The notes beneath the pieces are model-generated. The model saw only the letters and a program-made list of their open reading frames with translations, was not told the origin of the DNA and did no database searches. A DNA stretch of 64,000 nt from Distichodus sexfasciatus (lineage: Eukaryota > Chordata > Actinopteri > Characiformes > Distichodontidae). The position numbers and the translations under genes were made by a program. The DNA lies in assembly GCA_032718565.1 (NCBI GenBank), contig JAVGVS010000012.1, forward strand, positions 4,536,450-4,600,449, given 5' to 3'. Of the stretch, positions 61,901 through 64,000 are shown in pieces; position 1 is the stretch's first letter; the number at the start of each line of letters is the position of its first letter.

Positions 61901-64000
61901 GGACTAGTCGAGGGGTTTTGCTTAATTTTCTTTACCCAGTGAGCAGGGCGGGTATGGTACAGTTCTGGTACAGAACTGGCTTGCAGAGCAATGTTTGATT
62001 TACATTAGCTTTGATATCATTTAGCAGCCACTTTTATCTAGAGTGACTTCCATTTCGTGATTTCAGGGTCAGTCTCCCTGAGAGCAACTTGTGGCTGAAG
62101 GTCCTGCTAGGACCCAGTGATTGTAGTGCTGGAGGATGGATTTTAATTGGTTGTTGACCTTGAGGCCATTTCAGAAAAAGCATAGTAATTCATGCATTAT
62201 TCCTTCATATTTTTTTAAATTATGGCCAAAACCCCCAAAGTATCTTTATTAAATATTCATTTCCAGCACTAAAATGAATGAGTCATTTTTTGATTTTCCC
62301 ATTTTGTGCTCAAAGTAAAAATGGAAAGCGCATACTCATTTTATTTAGATTTTTATTGAACACAAGTGGTTTGACCTCAAAGTGATTGTTACCTGCATGA
62401 AAAAAACAAAAAACCATGAGAGTCCCAAATGTAGAAACTTCAATACCACAACCAGGTTAGCATGGTGCGAATATAGAGAGAGAGCTGTGGCGAGAGTTCC
62501 AGCGCCCAGCAGCGGTTAGATGTCCCAACCTGCTCAGAAATCTGTCAGAAAAAGCAAATTAGAATGTGTGTGTTTTCCTTTTTTTCCCCATTCTTTTCAT
62601 AAGTGTAAAATGGGAAATTGAAAATGAGCCGTTATTTGTTTATTTTGTTATGTGTTTGTTTTGGAAACTAATATTGGAAAAAAGGGTTTTAGAATTAATT
62701 TTAAAAGGAATGATGGCCAGATTCTTGGTCATCTGTGAATCATTCATACATTCATTGTCCGAACCGGTTAATCCCAACCGGGTTCACGGGGGACCAGAAC
62801 CTATCCCGGGAACTAGGGGCGCAAGGTGGGGTCCAACCCTCGGCAGGCTAGTTAAACTAAATTCATGTATGTGGCATGCTAACATCCCTTCCTCTTAATC
62901 TCCAACAAGTTTGTTTCTTGCAGATTTGCCTACTCAGTGCTCCTTATTAACTCCCTGTAATTTTGTAACTTCAGTGTAATTTACCAGCTCAGATCACAAG
63001 CAGCTGAAGTTAATGTAGTTGTGGTGGAGGCTGTTTAATCATCTGTAAACAGAGGAGAAGTGACTCCCCTATAGAGCCAGCGTCCTCCTCCCTTTTTAAC
63101 TCTTGGGAGGTTTTAATCATCCGTTTTCCCCTCCAGCTATTTTTAAGGCCTCACCCTGGCACTGCCTATTGAGACGACCTTTTGTGCAACATAATGCTAC
63201 ATAATTTAGATCGTAACAGTATAGACTTGGGCAGTTTGGTCTACATTGTGTAACACAAGTCTTTATAAGAAGAATATAAAAGCTACATGTCAAGCATAAA
63301 AATGGGAGTGGAAACAGTAGATTCATTGATGAGGTGTTGCTAGTTTTTAGACTTTAGAGTTAACTTGTTGCGCATGTTTTAGTATTTCTTTCAAAGAAGA
63401 ATATCTTGTTTTATGTTGAGAAAAACTGACAAATGTTGACATTTATAGTAGGCCTGGTCAGTATGACCTCAAAGCAATATTACAACAAACTGAACATTTT
63501 GCCTCTATTACAGTTAATGAACAAATATTTTGTTTTGTTGTTTTATTGTCTTATTTGTCATCAGTGTTCACTGACAAGGTTTTGACCAAAGCTATTAAAG
63601 TTGAGATTTATTTTGAATGAAAAAGGCCATATCTTTATATGATAATTTGCATAATTTTTACATAATTAAAAAAAATAATTACAATAACTGGCATGGGGAA
63701 GATTATGCTGATTAGAGGTACTGAATGTTGGTTTTTATTTTCTGTGAATTGTCCAGTCATACCTGATGGTTTACTTTGTTTATATGATCATTTTTTGGAG
63801 TGTAATTTTTGCTCGTCACATACCAGCTATATGTTAGACTCTGCAATGCCAGAATCACTGCCATTCTGTCCTCCTTTCCTTTTTCTGACACTCGCTCTCT
63901 CACCAACAGCCCGATTAGCGAAAGCCGCCGCGTTCTGCAGGAGTCCTGTGAGTTTTTCCTGAAGCACAACAACCGTGTGCAGCACAAGAAGAAGCACTAC
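55929..64000 (+). CDS. fzd6: Frizzled-6 Wnt receptor, N-terminal 542 codons (3' end outside window)
   Basis: Five exons join in frame: 55929-56102, 57704-57900, 58604-59618, 61099-61247 and 63910-64000 (continues). A signal peptide is followed by the cysteine-rich Wnt-binding domain (starting HSLFTCEPV, with YNMTFFPNMLEHYDQ, LCKAFVPEC, PCRDQCERV), a linker, GFWCPMQLKT, and seven membrane segments in the large exon 4 and exon 5. The KTxxxW Dishevelled-binding motif is intact as KTCSEW at 61198-61215. The wording is closest to FZD6 (DIAASKM, AACNK, VEGDGISGVCFVGLYDL, ESRRVLQESCEFFLKHN). FZD6 acts mainly in planar cell polarity and can oppose canonical Wnt signalling. Human FZD6 has 706 aa, so about 160 residues of cytoplasmic tail are missing beyond the edge. 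Confidence 0.96.
56986..57013 (+). repeat. (GGAA)n microsatellite in fzd6 intron 2
   Basis: About seven GGAA/AAGG units. The rest of intron 56103-57703 is AT-rich with T tracts and no visible gene; the intron 57901-58603 likewise shows nothing. Confidence 0.85.
59777..60648. mobile_element. Non-autonomous DNA element with inverted ends, in fzd6 intron 4
   Basis: Left end (cgtcccatattatgaaaa) and right end (ataatatgagacctttac) are inverted copies. A related copy lies at 8309-8870, starting aaaggtcccatattat and sharing the ctctcagattaggcattttc and gcatttaggaatactaatgag regions in opposite orientation. No transposase frame is present. It is interrupted by a SINE at 60004-60228. Confidence 0.65.
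60004..60228 (-). mobile_element. tRNA-derived SINE inserted in the DNA element
   Basis: On the minus strand it has a tRNA-like head with a B box (gggatttgaaccagcgacc reversed) and a tail ending gacaaataatcactcactc. Same family as 39465-39723 and 46245-46493. Confidence 0.75.
61586..61690 (+). mobile_element. Retroposon 3' tail fragment in fzd6 intron 5
   Basis: Shares aaagtaaact-tt-gtcatctc and gagacaagac words with 5027-5195 and 43326-43570. Confidence 0.6.
62290..62860. repeat. Two decayed repeats in fzd6 intron 5
   Basis: Positions 62290-62700 resemble the foldback element at 10417-11063 (both carry a gaaaatgagccgttatt/gaaaaatgagtcgttatt word). Positions 62755-62860 are the reverse of the 3' part of the SINE at 19638 (cccgggaactaggggcgcaag). 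The rest of the 2.7 kb intron shows no gene. Confidence 0.5.

Overview
The window is vertebrate nuclear DNA, most likely from a teleost fish. It has five spliced protein-coding genes with canonical GT-AG introns, AT-rich introns full of microsatellites, tRNA-derived SINEs of fish type, and short inverted-repeat DNA elements. An otophysan such as a catfish or characin is possible, but I cannot fix the order from sequence alone. No bacterial, viral or CRISPR features are seen.

Layout. Positions 1-26.8 kb (+): the 3' part of fndc3b, with 17 exons coding 849 residues, 8 fibronectin type III domains and a C-terminal membrane anchor, then a 2 kb 3'UTR. Positions 27.8-29.8 kb (-): a complete two-exon ghsr (ghrelin receptor, 365 aa), tail to tail with fndc3b. 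Positions 30.2-33.2 kb: no gene found. Positions 33.4-42.4 kb (-): a complete 12-coding-exon matrilin, best called matn2 (751 aa: VWA, seven EGF repeats, VWA, coiled coil), with an AT-AC (U12-type) intron splitting the coiled coil. Positions 45.1-53.0 kb (-): complete laptm4b (7 exons, 225 aa). Positions 55.9-64.0 kb (+): fzd6, 542 codons from signal peptide past the seventh membrane segment, cut by the window edge.

Gene order. fndc3b and ghsr are convergent neighbours on human 3q26; laptm4b and matn2 are tandem neighbours on human 8q22, with FZD6 several Mb away on the same arm. Both blocks keep their human order and orientation but are joined here, so a junction of two ancestral blocks lies between ghsr and matn2. 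laptm4b and fzd6 are head to head with about 1.2 kb between start regions.

The genes do not form one pathway: an ER-type FN3 membrane protein, a hormone GPCR, a matrix adaptor, a lysosomal membrane protein and a Wnt/planar-polarity receptor. The most notable points are the U12 intron, the expanded EGF array in a matn2 that seems to lack the mammalian unique segment, the loss of the C-terminal PPxY tyrosine in laptm4b, an E-box of lysosomal-gene type near the laptm4b start, several perfect foldback sequences, and nested transposon insertions. I found no convincing wholly new system.
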